Origin: DAOVQB01 sp023128935
GTDB taxonomy: Bacteria > Eisenbacteria > RBG-16-71-46 > CAIMUX01 > WJJG01
Direction: 5' to 3'
Length of the DNA: 23,672 nt
Assembly: GCA_030628905.1 (NCBI GenBank)
Contig: DAOVQB010000054.1
Coordinates: 1-23,672, forward strand
Both the position numbers and the translations under genes were made by a program. Positions 1-9,107 of this stretch are shown piece by piece. The notes beneath the pieces were generated by a model. The model saw only the letters and a program-made list of their open reading frames with translations, was not told the DNA's origin and searched no databases. The first letter of the stretch is position 1; each line of letters starts with the position of its first letter.

Positions 1-1623
1 CATGTGACCCCCACCCGGAAGCTGGAAGCGCGGGGCGAGGTCTTCTTCCCCCGGCGCGCATTTGTGAAGCTCAATGAGGCCCGTGAAGTTGCCGGGGAGA
101 AGTGCTTTGCAAATCCGCGCAATGCAGCCGCCGGCACCCTGAAGCTCCTCGATCCCCGTGAGGTGTCAGCGCGCCCGCTGTCGCTTTTCACCTACCTCAT
201 CGCCGGAGAGCCGCCCGCAGGGCTGACGACCCAGTTCGACGTACTGGCGCACCTGCGCGCCCTCGGCCTGCCGGTCAATCCTCACGCCTGGCGCGCGAGG
301 GATATCGAGGAGGCCATGGCAATCTTCCGCGATTGGGACGCCAGGCGCGTCGATCTCGACTATGAAACCGACGGCATGGTGCTGAAGGTCGATTCCCTGG
401 CCTGGCAGCGCCAACTGGGCGCCACATCAAAGGCACCGCGCTGGGGTATCGCGTATAAGTTCGCGAGCGAGCGTGCCGCCACGCGCATCGTGAAAATCAA
501 CGTTCAGGTGGGACGCACCGGAGCATTGACGCCTGTGGCGGAGCTGGAACCGGTTCATCTACTCGGCACGGTGATCAAGCGCGCGACGTTGCACAACGCC
601 GACGTGATTGCCCAGCTCGATGTGCGTGTGGGCGACGTCGTCACAATTGAGAAGGGCGGCGAGATCATTCCCAAGGTCACCGGCGTTCTGAAGGCTCGGC
701 GCACCGGCCGGGAAATCGCCTTCCAGTTCCCCCAGCACTGCCCGGTATGCGGTCAGCCATTGGAACAGGAGCAGGACGAGGTGGCCATCCGCTGCGTCAA
801 TGAACACTGCCCCGCACAGCTCAAGCGGCGCATCCTGCACTTCGCCTCCAGGGGAGCCATGGACATTGAGGGCTTGGGCAAAGCGCTCGTCGACCAGCTC
901 GTGGATCATGGGATCATCAAGAGCCTCTCCGACCTCTACCGCCTGAAACCTCAGGAGTTGGAGAAACTCGTCCAGATGCGCCAGAAACCGCGTGCGCCCA
1001 AGGGCCAGCTGATTGCCGTCCGCATGCGCGCCAAGTCGATCGGGAATCTGCTGAAGGCCATCGAGGCCTCTAAGGCTCGACCGCTGGAGTGTCTGGTTTT
1101 CGCCCTGGGCATCCGGCACGTGGGCGCCGGCGCCGCCCGCCTCCTGGCCCGCGCTTATCCCTCAATCGACGCCCTTTGCCAGGCCGGCGAGGAGGACCTC
1201 GCCGAACTCGAGGAGATCGGTCCAGTCCTCGCATCCTCAATCCGACGCTACTTCCGCCAACCTCAAACGCGGCGCCTTCTGGAGAAGCTGGATCGCGCCG
1301 GTGTATCTCTGGCCGGCGCCAAGGGACACGCAGCGCCCCTCGCGCTTGGTGGCGCCGGGGGACCCGGTACGGGGACCACACTCAAGGGTCTCACCTTCGT
1401 CCTGACCGGCACGCTTGCGGGCATGACGCGCGAAGCGGCCCGCGCCCTCATAGAGTCTGAGGGCGGCCGGGTCACATCCTCGGTCAGCCGCAAGACCAGC
1501 TACGTGGTGGCTGGCAGTGACCCGGGCTCGAAGATCCAGAAGGCCAGCAACCTCGCCGTCCCCATCCTCGATGAGACGGGACTGCGCTCTCTGATCAAGC
1601 AGCGCTCTCCCCGGGGCAGCTGA
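1..1623 (+). CDS. ligA: NAD-dependent DNA ligase LigA, 5'-truncated by window edge
   Basis: This is the C-terminal part (about 540 residues) of the NAD+-dependent DNA ligase that seals nicks in replication and repair. The reading frame is open through the left edge. The GTG at position 4 is not the real start, because the visible protein begins in the middle of the adenylation domain at LEARGEVFFP. The N-terminal Ia domain and the KxDG catalytic lysine lie outside the window. Visible in order, counting from codon 4, are the nucleotidyltransferase motifs DGMVLKVD (about 123-130) and RWGIAYKF (146-153), and an OB fold around VGRTGALTPVAELEPV (169-184). A four-cysteine zinc finger follows (C246, C249, C264, C269), then helix-hairpin-helix repeats (about 280-430) and a BRCT domain (about 461-530). 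A basic insertion of roughly 15-20 residues near 325-341 (QMRQKPRAPKGQLIAVR) interrupts the usual helix-hairpin-helix spacing. The identification is secure. Confidence 0.97.
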   Translation, partial: HVTPTRKLEARGEVFFPRRAFVKLNEAREVAGEKCFANPRNAAAGTLKLLDPREVSARPLSLFTYLIAGEPPAGLTTQFDVLAHLRALGLPVNPHAWRARDIEEAMAIFRDWDARRVDLDYETDGMVLKVDSLAWQRQLGATSKAPRWGIAYKFASERAATRIVKINVQVGRTGALTPVAELEPVHLLGTVIKRATLHNADVIAQLDVRVGDVVTIEKGGEIIPKVTGVLKARRTGREIAFQFPQHCPVCGQPLEQEQDEVAIRCVNEHCPAQLKRRILHFASRGAMDIEGLGKALVDQLVDHGIIKSLSDLYRLKPQELEKLVQMRQKPRAPKGQLIAVRMRAKSIGNLLKAIEASKARPLECLVFALGIRHVGAGAARLLARAYPSIDALCQAGEEDLAELEEIGPVLASSIRRYFRQPQTRRLLEKLDRAGVSLAGAKGHAAPLALGGAGGPGTGTTLKGLTFVLTGTLAGMTREAARALIESEGGRVTSSVSRKTSYVVAGSDPGSKIQKASNLAVPILDETGLRSLIKQRSPRGS

Positions 1624-1626
1624 ATG

Positions 1627-3363
1627 CTACCGGATCACATTCATATGGACGCGGAGCGCATAGCGCTTCGTCAGCTCATCGACCAAAGCAAGTAGGGTGT
1701 CGTCCATGACCTCGCGCTGCACGTCGCGCCCCACGAAACCCTTCGCCGTCTCAAAGTCAAGCGTTTCAGGATGACGGCGGAAGTGCACATGCAGGATGAC
1801 CCACTCGCCACTGGCAAGGTCGAGCGGTTCAGAATCCACAGGAGCGCCGTCGGGACCCAGGTCGTAACGCTTCGCAAGCTCTGTGAGTTCCGGAAATAGC
1901 CCATCCTCTGTGGGATCCATCGAAGGCTGGAATTCCACACGCTTGTCAGTCCGCCGCGCGGCGGTCGCTGCCGTCTCCCACGGGGATCCCGCCTGCAACT
2001 GCTCGGCTGTTCGCAGCGCCAGATCCTTCAGATCGATCGGGAATCGCAGAAATCCGTAGCCTACGAGATCCTTCGATTTGTACTCCGCCTTATGCTCATC
2101 CCAATAGGCCGCCACGTCGTCTGCGCTCACGTTTTCACCATATAGATCCAGGTGCTTCCGCTCATAGGCCTCAAGGAACAGGCGGCTTGTCTTGCGCCGA
2201 ACCTCGCCTTGCATGCCTGGATCATCCAGCATGCCACCGGTCTTGGCCTCTTCCATGGCACACCACCTGTTCATCCGCCTTACGAGCTGCTGCTTGATCC
2301 TGTCACTCAGCCCCATTGTCGGCCAGTAGTCCAGGTCCACGACATACAGTGTGCTCACGAAGTCTTCGATCGTGAAGTCCCCATCCTTCCAGTGAAACAG
2401 TGGGAGCGCCAGCTCTTCCGGGCTGAAGCGATGGAGTGGCGGGCGCAGGGCTTGGATGTCCACTTTTGCGCCGGTCTTCCCAAACGCGCTGATGGAATCG
2501 TACATGGCCTCGAACCGGCGCTGGATGGGCCCCAGGTTTTCTTCAATGACCTCAAACCCATACTTGTCATAGATCTCCTGCATCTTGCGGTTCAGCATCA
2601 CACTGCGATAGACCCGGTCAGCCATTACCTCCGCGGGCTTCATCTGCTCGGTAACCGTTTTCGTGCGAATGCTGTCGAGCCGGGCAACAATCCAACCCAA
2701 CCGCGCAGCCTCCATAGGGCGACTGACCTCGCCGATTTCGAGGTTGAAGAGCAGATCGCCCAGTTCTGCGGGCATGCCAGGACGCGTGTGCCACCGCCCT
2801 TCGTCCGTGACCTGGACGGTTTCGGCGTTGCGATCCCGGTACGACTTGGCCACCTCGATGAAATCCCCACCCGCCCGAACCTTCTGGTAAACCTCCTGCG
2901 CATCCTCTGCGTTCCGGAAGATGGCATGGTGCAACTTGCGCTCCTCGGTCATCAGCGCAGCCAGAGAATCGATGACCCCCGGGGGGATCGCAATGGCAGC
3001 ACGGATCTTGGGCCAGTACCGGAGCAAGGCCTGCTTGTCCAGCCAGCGGTCGAAGATCAGCTGCTCGCGAGGTGGCAGCTCTCCCCCGGCGTCCTCCATC
3101 GCATGCCGGAGCACGACTTCCTTTTTGACTTCCAGCTCGACAAACTCCTTGCGAGTCTCGAAGTCAGCGTCGGCCCAATCGTCCTTGTGGATGCGGTTGT
3201 AGTCCGCGATGACCTGAGACAGTCGCAGGACGTGATCCCCTGTCATCTCAATGACGATGCGGTCCTCGCCCTCCTGCCCGCAGCCACCCAACAGCACGAC
3301 GGCCATGCACAATAAAACACCCACCGGCAGGAGCCTCGGCATGATCCATCCAGCCCTCAACAT
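1627..3363 (-). CDS. Parvulin-type (PpiC/SurA-like) peptidyl-prolyl isomerase lipoprotein
   Basis: This is a predicted periplasmic lipoprotein of 578 residues. The N-terminal signal ends in a lipobox, LLGGC, with the lipidated cysteine at residue 28. Residues about 141-232 match a PpiC-type parvulin domain: ERKLHHAIFRNAEDAQEVYQKV, then AGGDFIEVAKSY, GRWHTRPGMPAELGDLLFNLEIGEVSRP and LGWIVARLDSI. A second, more degenerate parvulin-like segment lies near 430-530 and may be non-catalytic. SurA- and PrsA-type proteins of this build chaperone outer-membrane or exported proteins. It follows the Omp85-like gene on the same strand, so a role in barrel assembly or cargo folding is a reasonable inference. 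The ATG at 3363 is preferred because AGGAAAGGG sits 8 nt upstream. An internal ATG at 3342 (MPRLLPVG) would also give a lipoprotein signal. The gene converges on ligA with 3 bp between stops. Confidence 0.85.
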   Translation of the reverse strand: MLRAGWIMPRLLPVGVLLCMAVVLLGGCGQEGEDRIVIEMTGDHVLRLSQVIADYNRIHKDDWADADFETRKEFVELEVKKEVVLRHAMEDAGGELPPREQLIFDRWLDKQALLRYWPKIRAAIAIPPGVIDSLAALMTEERKLHHAIFRNAEDAQEVYQKVRAGGDFIEVAKSYRDRNAETVQVTDEGRWHTRPGMPAELGDLLFNLEIGEVSRPMEAARLGWIVARLDSIRTKTVTEQMKPAEVMADRVYRSVMLNRKMQEIYDKYGFEVIEENLGPIQRRFEAMYDSISAFGKTGAKVDIQALRPPLHRFSPEELALPLFHWKDGDFTIEDFVSTLYVVDLDYWPTMGLSDRIKQQLVRRMNRWCAMEEAKTGGMLDDPGMQGEVRRKTSRLFLEAYERKHLDLYGENVSADDVAAYWDEHKAEYKSKDLVGYGFLRFPIDLKDLALRTAEQLQAGSPWETAATAARRTDKRVEFQPSMDPTEDGLFPELTELAKRYDLGPDGAPVDSEPLDLASGEWVILHVHFRRHPETLDFETAKGFVGRDVQREVMDDTLLALVDELTKRYALRVHMNVIR

Positions 3364-3384
3364 CGCAGCAACCCTTTCCTTTAT

Positions 3385-3401
3385 ATCCGGCTGCGCCGGA
3401 T
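3385..3401. other. Inverted repeat in the leader of the PPIase lipoprotein gene
   Basis: The repeat is ATCCGGC-TGC-GCCGGAT, a perfect 7-bp stem with a 3-nt loop. It ends 21 bp before the PPIase start codon and 4 bp before its AGGAAAGGG ribosome-binding site. Read on the minus strand it is followed by ATATAAAGG rather than a T-run, so it looks more like a leader hairpin or operator than an intrinsic terminator. Function is unknown. Confidence 0.45.
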
Positions 3402-3488
3402 CTGGTCCTGGCCCGGACAGCTCATACTGCCTGAACCATGTCCATGTTCTCGTGAGGGTAACTCCCCCTCCCTATTCGCAAGCCTGTA

Positions 3489-3517
3489 AGTCTACGGTCC
3501 CCCCAGGACCAGCGCAA
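3489..3517 (-). promoter_or_regulatory. Weak candidate sigma-70 promoter for the PPIase gene
   Basis: On the minus strand TTGCGC (3517-3512) and TAGACT (3494-3489) are separated by 17 nt, in the 174-bp gap between the Omp85-like gene and the PPIase gene. The -35 matches 3 of 6 and the -10 matches 4 of 6 consensus bases. A GGTCC/GGACC inverted repeat (3497-3511) lies in the spacer. It is a weak match and could be chance. Confidence 0.2.
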
Positions 3518-3537
3518 CTATCCTCTGGCGCCCGGCC

Positions 3538-5460
3538 TTAGAAGCGGCTGACAAGCTCGAAGTGAATCCGCCCCCGCGACACTGACTTCCCCCCGGGGAT
3601 AGCGTAGTCGAGGCGCAGATCCCCCGCCCGGGACGGCACGCATACTCCGGCGCCCGTCGCCCAGAGATAGCGATCCCCTCCCTTTCTACAGTGGAGACCC
3701 TCGCGTGAGACGGTCGCTTCCTGATACCAGGCCATGTCCAGGAGCAGGTAGAATCGCGCCGCTCTCTCGGATACCGGCCGAGGCCCTATTTCCGCTCGCT
3801 GCAGCATATACTGAAACGTGCGGTAGGTGCCCTCAAAGCTGCCGCGCAGTGAGCCGGTTCCTCCCAGGAGAAAGGCATCGCTGCGCAAAAGGCTGTCAGC
3901 TCCCGCGACGATACCCGCCTCCTGCTCCAACCACAGCCCAATCCTCCCCCAGGTCGTCCACTCTGCGGCTTCCAGGCTGCCCCGGCGCAGGGTGGACCCG
4001 CCGTCGGAGGTATGCGCGAACCTGGTCCGCATCCGCCAACCCCTCCGACTGCGCTCGCTCCCCGGAATCGCTCGCTCTAAGGCGAATGCACTGGTCGTAC
4101 GGCGGCGCTGGCGGGCATCCTCCCGGCCAAATACAAGGCGGCTCCATCCCCAACCAACGCCGATCTTCCATGCGGGTAAAGGTGCCCAGAGGAGATCGAA
4201 ACCCCACGTAGTCTCGGCGAACAGTGTATCCTCAAGCACATGCCGCAATGACAAGTCCAAGGCGAGCGGGAATCGCCAGATGAATGGCTCGTGCCAGGAG
4301 AACTCGAAGCGGCTCTGACTCGCCTCCCATGCCTCCCACAGCACGCGAGTCGCCCGCCCGGTGCCCATGAGGTTTCCCAGCTCCAGGTCGACAAAGCCAA
4401 AGAGCCGGCCATCCTCCTGACCCGCGTAGCCCAATAGCGCGCTCAGCTGATTGACCGGCCTTTCGTGAAGGCGTAGCAGAAGGTCCAGGGACACAGAATC
4501 CGCCGCGACGCTGCGTGCCTCCGCAGGCCAGATGAGCAAAGGCCCCTCGATGCGATCGAAGAGTCCCGTTCCGGCCAGTACCCCCCGGGCTTTCCGCCAC
4601 TCGCTGCTGCGATAGGCCCGCGGCCCCTTCCAACCCAGACACCTCCTGAGGAATGACGCTCGCGTGGCCCGTGCTCCTTCAAAGCGCACGGATTGAACGC
4701 TCACATGAGGCCCTGCCTCAAAGCCCAAACGAACGGTCAGTAGGCTGTCGACCACGAAGTCCTCGAAGGATACGCGTGCCAATGGGTGCCCTTCCTCGGC
4801 GCACCGGTCGAGGGTGGCTGCCACCCGGCGCTGGATCTCACGCGCGGGGGAGTCCAGCTGGGACCAAGGTATCTCAATCGGGTCCGGTTGGATGCCATGC
4901 CCCGCGTAGGTTTCAGAACCTGATTGTTGGAGGTCTTTGGGTGCGGTCGTTCCATCCGCTGCGTGGCACGTGCGTGCATCTGTCTGCACGTCTGCATCCG
5001 TGCCAGTAGCCATATCGTGACCTGGTGCCGCACGGGAGTCATTACTGGCCCAAACGATGCGCAGCCCGCGGACTGGCTCTCCGCTCCGGAGGATCCAGCT
5101 GCCGTCGGATGCCGGAGCGATCGCAGCGTGCAGTAGCCCCCGCTCGATGAGCGTAACCACCTCGTCAGCCCCGAAGGTGGAGTCAGCCCGCCAGGCCAGC
5201 GTTTCCTCGGCAGCTATCGTTTCCCGGGATTCCCCGGTGCGCCCAGTCCCCTCGACCACCGGTGATCCCGGCTGCACAGTCCCGGAGCACCCGCATGCAG
5301 TTGCCAGGAGAGCCCATGTAATCATGTCACAGGAGAAGCCTACGCGCCCTCGCGACGAGGTCCGGTGAGCAGTTCGGGCTAGCCCGCATTGCTCAGAGAT
5401 CCCCGAGCAAAGGTGCGATAGCCTTGCCAATCGACGCCATATCGTGAGCACCCAGGTCAT
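3538..5460 (-). CDS. Omp85-superfamily outer-membrane protein (BamA/TamA-like) with POTRA domains
   Basis: The predicted protein is 640 residues with two recognisable POTRA-like units followed by a 16-strand-type beta-barrel. The first POTRA runs from IQRRVAATLDRCAEEGHPLARVSF to GPHVSVQSVRFEGA. The second covers RASFLRRCLGWKG through ARGVLAGTGLFDRIEG. The barrel carries the Omp85 signature loop LGGTGSLRG (about residues 532-540, the LRG equivalent of VRGF/Y). It ends in alternating hydrophobic strands, RLDYAIPGG and then a terminal FELVSRF, with the C-terminal Phe recognised by BAM. Omp85 proteins insert or translocate proteins at the outer membrane. At 640 residues it is shorter than typical five-POTRA BamA and nearer TamA. 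It sits between the SprA-like barrel gene and a PPIase lipoprotein gene, 59 bp after the former. The start is uncertain: ATG 5460 (GGGGAG only 3 nt upstream) or ATG 5325, which gives a short signal with possible lipobox cysteines. Starts further upstream overlap the previous gene and are unlikely. Confidence 0.82.
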   Translation of the reverse strand: MTWVLTIWRRLARLSHLCSGISEQCGLARTAHRTSSRGRVGFSCDMITWALLATACGCSGTVQPGSPVVEGTGRTGESRETIAAEETLAWRADSTFGADEVVTLIERGLLHAAIAPASDGSWILRSGEPVRGLRIVWASNDSRAAPGHDMATGTDADVQTDARTCHAADGTTAPKDLQQSGSETYAGHGIQPDPIEIPWSQLDSPAREIQRRVAATLDRCAEEGHPLARVSFEDFVVDSLLTVRLGFEAGPHVSVQSVRFEGARATRASFLRRCLGWKGPRAYRSSEWRKARGVLAGTGLFDRIEGPLLIWPAEARSVAADSVSLDLLLRLHERPVNQLSALLGYAGQEDGRLFGFVDLELGNLMGTGRATRVLWEAWEASQSRFEFSWHEPFIWRFPLALDLSLRHVLEDTLFAETTWGFDLLWAPLPAWKIGVGWGWSRLVFGREDARQRRRTTSAFALERAIPGSERSRRGWRMRTRFAHTSDGGSTLRRGSLEAAEWTTWGRIGLWLEQEAGIVAGADSLLRSDAFLLGGTGSLRGSFEGTYRTFQYMLQRAEIGPRPVSERAARFYLLLDMAWYQEATVSREGLHCRKGGDRYLWATGAGVCVPSRAGDLRLDYAIPGGKSVSRGRIHFELVSRF

Positions 5461-5519
5461 CGACTCCCCAAATCCCCTGCTCCTGACGGGGCAACGGCAC
5501 AAGCGCTCCCCGGCATGGC

Positions 5520-8500
5520 CTAGAAGAACGCGCGGGCCTCGCATCTGCCCGTGACCACTCGCTGCTGGCCCTCCCTGCGCTCGATACGCACCCAAAGGCT
5601 CGTCGTCATTCCGGCCCACGGACGGAGCGACCCATTCAGGGTCAGCTTCCATCCGGGTCGCTCCAGCGTGAAGGCAGCAATTGTTTCGCCAGAGCGCGAA
5701 ACCCAACGCCTCTCCCAGGTCAGTTCGATGCGTCCCTTGCGCTGCAGGTCAGCGGCTCCGCCCAACGTGGCTTCCGTAAACGTCCGGCGCGATCCGGATG
5801 GTTGAACGTCTTCCCGACCGGTCTCTAGCCCCGCGCGTGCAGAGAAGGGATCGAGGAAGCGCCAGCGCCCTTCGGCGGAAATCCATTCCCGGATCAGCTC
5901 GTCAGTGGAAGATGTCGCAGGCGAATCATCCCAGTTCACACTCCGCTGCTCCTTCTCGCCAGTCAACTGCATGCGCGCTTGCAGGCCCCGGCGGAACCTG
6001 TAGCGCACCTCCAGCTCCCCGCGACCCTCCCGCGTGGTGCGCGAAAAACCGCTCGTGCTCCTCTCCGTCCTGCGCCGCTGTTCGCCCCGCAGTCTTGGCG
6101 TCGGCCATCCCTGGCCGCCCTTCCAGGTCAGCTCCACGCGCAGGAGGCCGTTCTGATCGCTCGCTGGCGCAGCCCCCTTGAAGACCTGTCCGAGATCGCT
6201 CATCAGGCCCGCCAGTGGATCCGGAGTCGCCATTTTGACCTTCCCGTAGAGCGACGTTTCCACGCAGCGCAGTAGAGAGCCCTCCGACGCCAGGGGCACC
6301 AGCGGGTAGACTGTAAGTCGCATGGCCGTATCCAGCCGGGTCTCCAGGGCGCTTGTGTCCCCCCGCGCGTAGTAGAGTTCGTAGTCACCGACACCCACAT
6401 ATTGCCCGAGGCTGTCGTAGTGGCCCCCTTCAGCGCCCACGTAGAGCAGCTTCTCGATCCGCAGCGCGGATTCCTCAGCAGTGAGCTTGCCGCGCCACTC
6501 CCCCTTGAAGAGGCGCTGCCGGGCCTTGTAGGAAAGCGTCCAGTCCGCCATATCGGAACGGCTCAGCTCGTGGCCCTCGGGATCTTCCGATACCCGGCAT
6601 GCATAAGTCAGGTGCACATAGGCCGGAGCGCCCGAGACCTCACCTTCTACTTGATATAGGCGCTGGAAGCCCTCACTGCGTTTCTCTCCATCGTCTCGCT
6701 CATAGTCCCAGCGCACGCGTGTCAAGGCGGAGGCATACAGCCACGGCGCGAGGCGCCCAGAGGCTAGCCTTAGGGAGAGCTGATCGTAGCTCTCTCCCTG
6801 CTCTGTGTGCCCGTCTCCCCGGCGCAGGTCCTCAGCGTCATAGCAGGCTTCCAGCTCCACCTGGTCGCTCCAACCGAGCCTGGCCCGCCGCCGCTGCTCG
6901 GTGCCCGGTGCGGCGTCGCAGCGAGACTGTCCCAGCCACAGCTCCGCCAACGCATGCAGCCGGCCGGTGCGCTGGCTCAGCAGGTGCCAGCGGCGGCCCG
7001 AGAAGCCCTTGGGCGCCTCAAGCCGCTCAAACTCGCCATCCAGGGCGACGCTCTTCCAGGGCCGTAGACGCAGCCCCAGGGCACCGCGCTGATCCCTCCC
7101 ATCGAGGATCTCAGCAGGTGCATTCCACCGCCGATAGTAGAAGGCCTCATCCAAGGGTTCTGAGGATGAGAACTCCTGCTGCACGCCTCGGTAGCGGAAG
7201 CGGAGCTGGGCCAGATCAGGCCGGCCCCCGACGAGTTCGGCCAGCCCCCAAGTCCCCTGGGCTGTCAGCGCGGCGCCCACGTTATCACCATCATCCCGGG
7301 AGGAGAGGATATTGCGGTCGTGCCACGAGATGGCGCTTTCGGCCGAGAGGTTGAGCCCATATCCCAGGTCGCCGGCGGCACGCAGGGCGAGCAGATCGTG
7401 CGCTTCCGGCAGCGGAAGCCGCCGACCGGGCAGATAGGTCCCCTGCTTGCGACCCACGTAGACGTAGATGATCGTGCCATCCACCAGTGTGGAATCCCGG
7501 TAGTCTCCCTTTCCTGCACCCACACCAGAGAAGGTCACCTCATAGGACCCCAGATAGACCCCATCCTGCTCCCCGAGATAGAGAAACACGTCTGTTTCGA
7601 GTGTGTCCGACTCCACGAGTTCATAGGGACCTTCCCCGGGACCCACCCAGTGCACGCCTCCCTCGAGCGCGGCGGTGGCTGAATCGCCCGCCGCGGAAAG
7701 CGCCGAGCGTTCCTCCGCATCCAAGGAGATGGTCGGCGAGTTCTCCGGATCGTCCTGCTCGCGCAGCCAGGCCACAGCCAGGCCCGCTTCCGTGTCCCCT
7801 GCGCCCGCGCTCAGCCAGTAGTAATTGCGCTCAAAGGCCCCTGCACGCACCTGGAAGTCGACCCGGACCTCGCTGGCAGCGGTGATCGGATGGCGCGCGG
7901 TGAACCACACCTCAGCGGCTGAGTAGTCGATCCTGTAGTCGGCATCCTCGCCCCGTCTCAGGCGCACCCCGTCCAGCCAGATGCGTTCGCTCCCGGCCAC
8001 CATGAGCGCATCGAGCGATGACCGGTTCGGAAGCATTTGATAGGGGCCTTGCTTCCCGCTCTCACCAAAGAACTGCTTACTGCGCGGCTGCCCGAGGCCA
8101 CGCCCGAGAGCTCCCGCTCCGTGCGGGCCGACTGGACGTCCCGCACGCAGAAGTAGCCCTTCCATTGCGCGTTGATGAGCGAGAAAGCGGAAGCCTTCCT
8201 CGCGAACACTCAGGTCTCCCAGTCTGAGTTCCCCCCAGGGCGAGGTCACCTCAATCAGGACCTGATCCAGGTCGGTCAGCTCCGCGGTAGTGCCCTCCGG
8301 TTGCAGGGGCATGTTGCGGTCCGTCAGGATAGCGCGGATCTCCACCTGCTCAGCCAACTGCCCGCGGATCGTTAGATCCAGCGATTGGCTGAAGTCGACA
8401 TCCTGCCGGTTGCCGAACTCCAGCGAGAAGGTCTTGCTGCCACCCACCTGCAATCTGGCGCCCGGCGGGAGGGAAGGTTCCGGCTCGGTGGGGAGGGAAG

Positions 8501-9107
8501 CAATTGTCAGCGTCTCCGGGGATGCCGCCCACCTGACACGTTCCCAGTAGCCGGCAATCGCCAACGGCAGGTAACGGTAGCGAACGCGCAGCGGACTCGC
8601 GCGGGTCGGTCGCGCTCCGAGCCAGAAGAGCTGCCCTGCGACTGGGTCGAGGCGGTAGTCGCGTCCCACCTGGAAAACCGTGCTCTCTTGTGTGACGCGC
8701 AGCTGGCAAGGTGAGACTAGGCGATGGGGCAGCTTGAGTGTGTCCCCTGGGTCGGGAACCGGTAGCAAAATCTCCGCTTCTCCGATCCGCAGGCAGTCAT
8801 CCCTCCTGGTGGAGTGCATGGACCAGTGCATGGCATGCGGCTCCGGCCGCTGGTGCACATCAGCGCATACGCGCGCCGCATCCAGCCCGGATCGGCTGGG
8901 AGCAGCAGCCGTGTCAGGGAAATCCCCGGGCAGGCGCGTGATACCCCACTGGGGAACCTGTCGCTGGATCGCGGGAAGCTGCTGCTGCGACTGGGCCACG
9001 GTAGCAATCGCCGAGAGAATGAGCAGCGCACAGGCCAGAACGAAGGTTTGTGCAGCGCGCGAAGCCACGTATCGCCGGTAGGCGTTACGGTCCGCTGCCC
9101 GGAACAT
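5520..9107 (-). CDS. Large SprA-like outer-membrane beta-barrel protein
   Basis: This is a predicted 1195-residue secreted outer-membrane protein. A signal peptide (basic N-region to about residue 17, hydrophobic 20-35, cleavage near TVAQ at 38) is followed by a long beta-rich sequence ending in a terminal FF, typical of outer-membrane barrels. Residues 219-300 have a pattern I associate with SprA-like proteins: GGSKTFSLEFG, then LDLTIRGQLAEQVEIRAILTD, MPLQPEGTTAELTDLDQVLIEV and a final RLGD. Two further units follow the form 'GxDYxxDxxxGxLxF', at about 147-182 and 372-418 (SERIWLDG, then DADYRIDYSAAEVWFTA). Bacteroidota SprA/Sov is the T9SS translocon but is about twice this length. Equivalence is therefore an inference from pattern and from the nearby porU/porV. 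ATG 9107 is chosen because GGAAG lies 9 nt upstream. This start overlaps the NHL gene's end by 23 bp, suggesting translational coupling. Confidence 0.75.
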   Translation of the reverse strand: MFRAADRNAYRRYVASRAAQTFVLACALLILSAIATVAQSQQQLPAIQRQVPQWGITRLPGDFPDTAAAPSRSGLDAARVCADVHQRPEPHAMHWSMHSTRRDDCLRIGEAEILLPVPDPGDTLKLPHRLVSPCQLRVTQESTVFQVGRDYRLDPVAGQLFWLGARPTRASPLRVRYRYLPLAIAGYWERVRWAASPETLTIASLPTEPEPSLPPGARLQVGGSKTFSLEFGNRQDVDFSQSLDLTIRGQLAEQVEIRAILTDRNMPLQPEGTTAELTDLDQVLIEVTSPWGELRLGDLSVREEGFRFLAHQRAMEGLLLRAGRPVGPHGAGALGRGLGQPRSKQFFGESGKQGPYQMLPNRSSLDALMVAGSERIWLDGVRLRRGEDADYRIDYSAAEVWFTARHPITAASEVRVDFQVRAGAFERNYYWLSAGAGDTEAGLAVAWLREQDDPENSPTISLDAEERSALSAAGDSATAALEGGVHWVGPGEGPYELVESDTLETDVFLYLGEQDGVYLGSYEVTFSGVGAGKGDYRDSTLVDGTIIYVYVGRKQGTYLPGRRLPLPEAHDLLALRAAGDLGYGLNLSAESAISWHDRNILSSRDDGDNVGAALTAQGTWGLAELVGGRPDLAQLRFRYRGVQQEFSSSEPLDEAFYYRRWNAPAEILDGRDQRGALGLRLRPWKSVALDGEFERLEAPKGFSGRRWHLLSQRTGRLHALAELWLGQSRCDAAPGTEQRRRARLGWSDQVELEACYDAEDLRRGDGHTEQGESYDQLSLRLASGRLAPWLYASALTRVRWDYERDDGEKRSEGFQRLYQVEGEVSGAPAYVHLTYACRVSEDPEGHELSRSDMADWTLSYKARQRLFKGEWRGKLTAEESALRIEKLLYVGAEGGHYDSLGQYVGVGDYELYYARGDTSALETRLDTAMRLTVYPLVPLASEGSLLRCVETSLYGKVKMATPDPLAGLMSDLGQVFKGAAPASDQNGLLRVELTWKGGQGWPTPRLRGEQRRRTERSTSGFSRTTREGRGELEVRYRFRRGLQARMQLTGEKEQRSVNWDDSPATSSTDELIREWISAEGRWRFLDPFSARAGLETGREDVQPSGSRRTFTEATLGGAADLQRKGRIELTWERRWVSRSGETIAAFTLERPGWKLTLNGSLRPWAGMTTSLWVRIERREGQQRVVTGRCEARAFF

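Noticed and set aside
2152..3315. 387-codon plus-strand open frame opposite the PPIase gene
   Set aside because: It is antisense to a gene with a clear lipobox and parvulin domain, has no recognisable domain or signal, and long antisense frames are common in GC-rich coding DNA.
5461..5706. Longer N-terminus for the Omp85 protein
   Set aside because: It would overlap the SprA-like gene by nearly 190 bp, and the added residues do not form a signal peptide.
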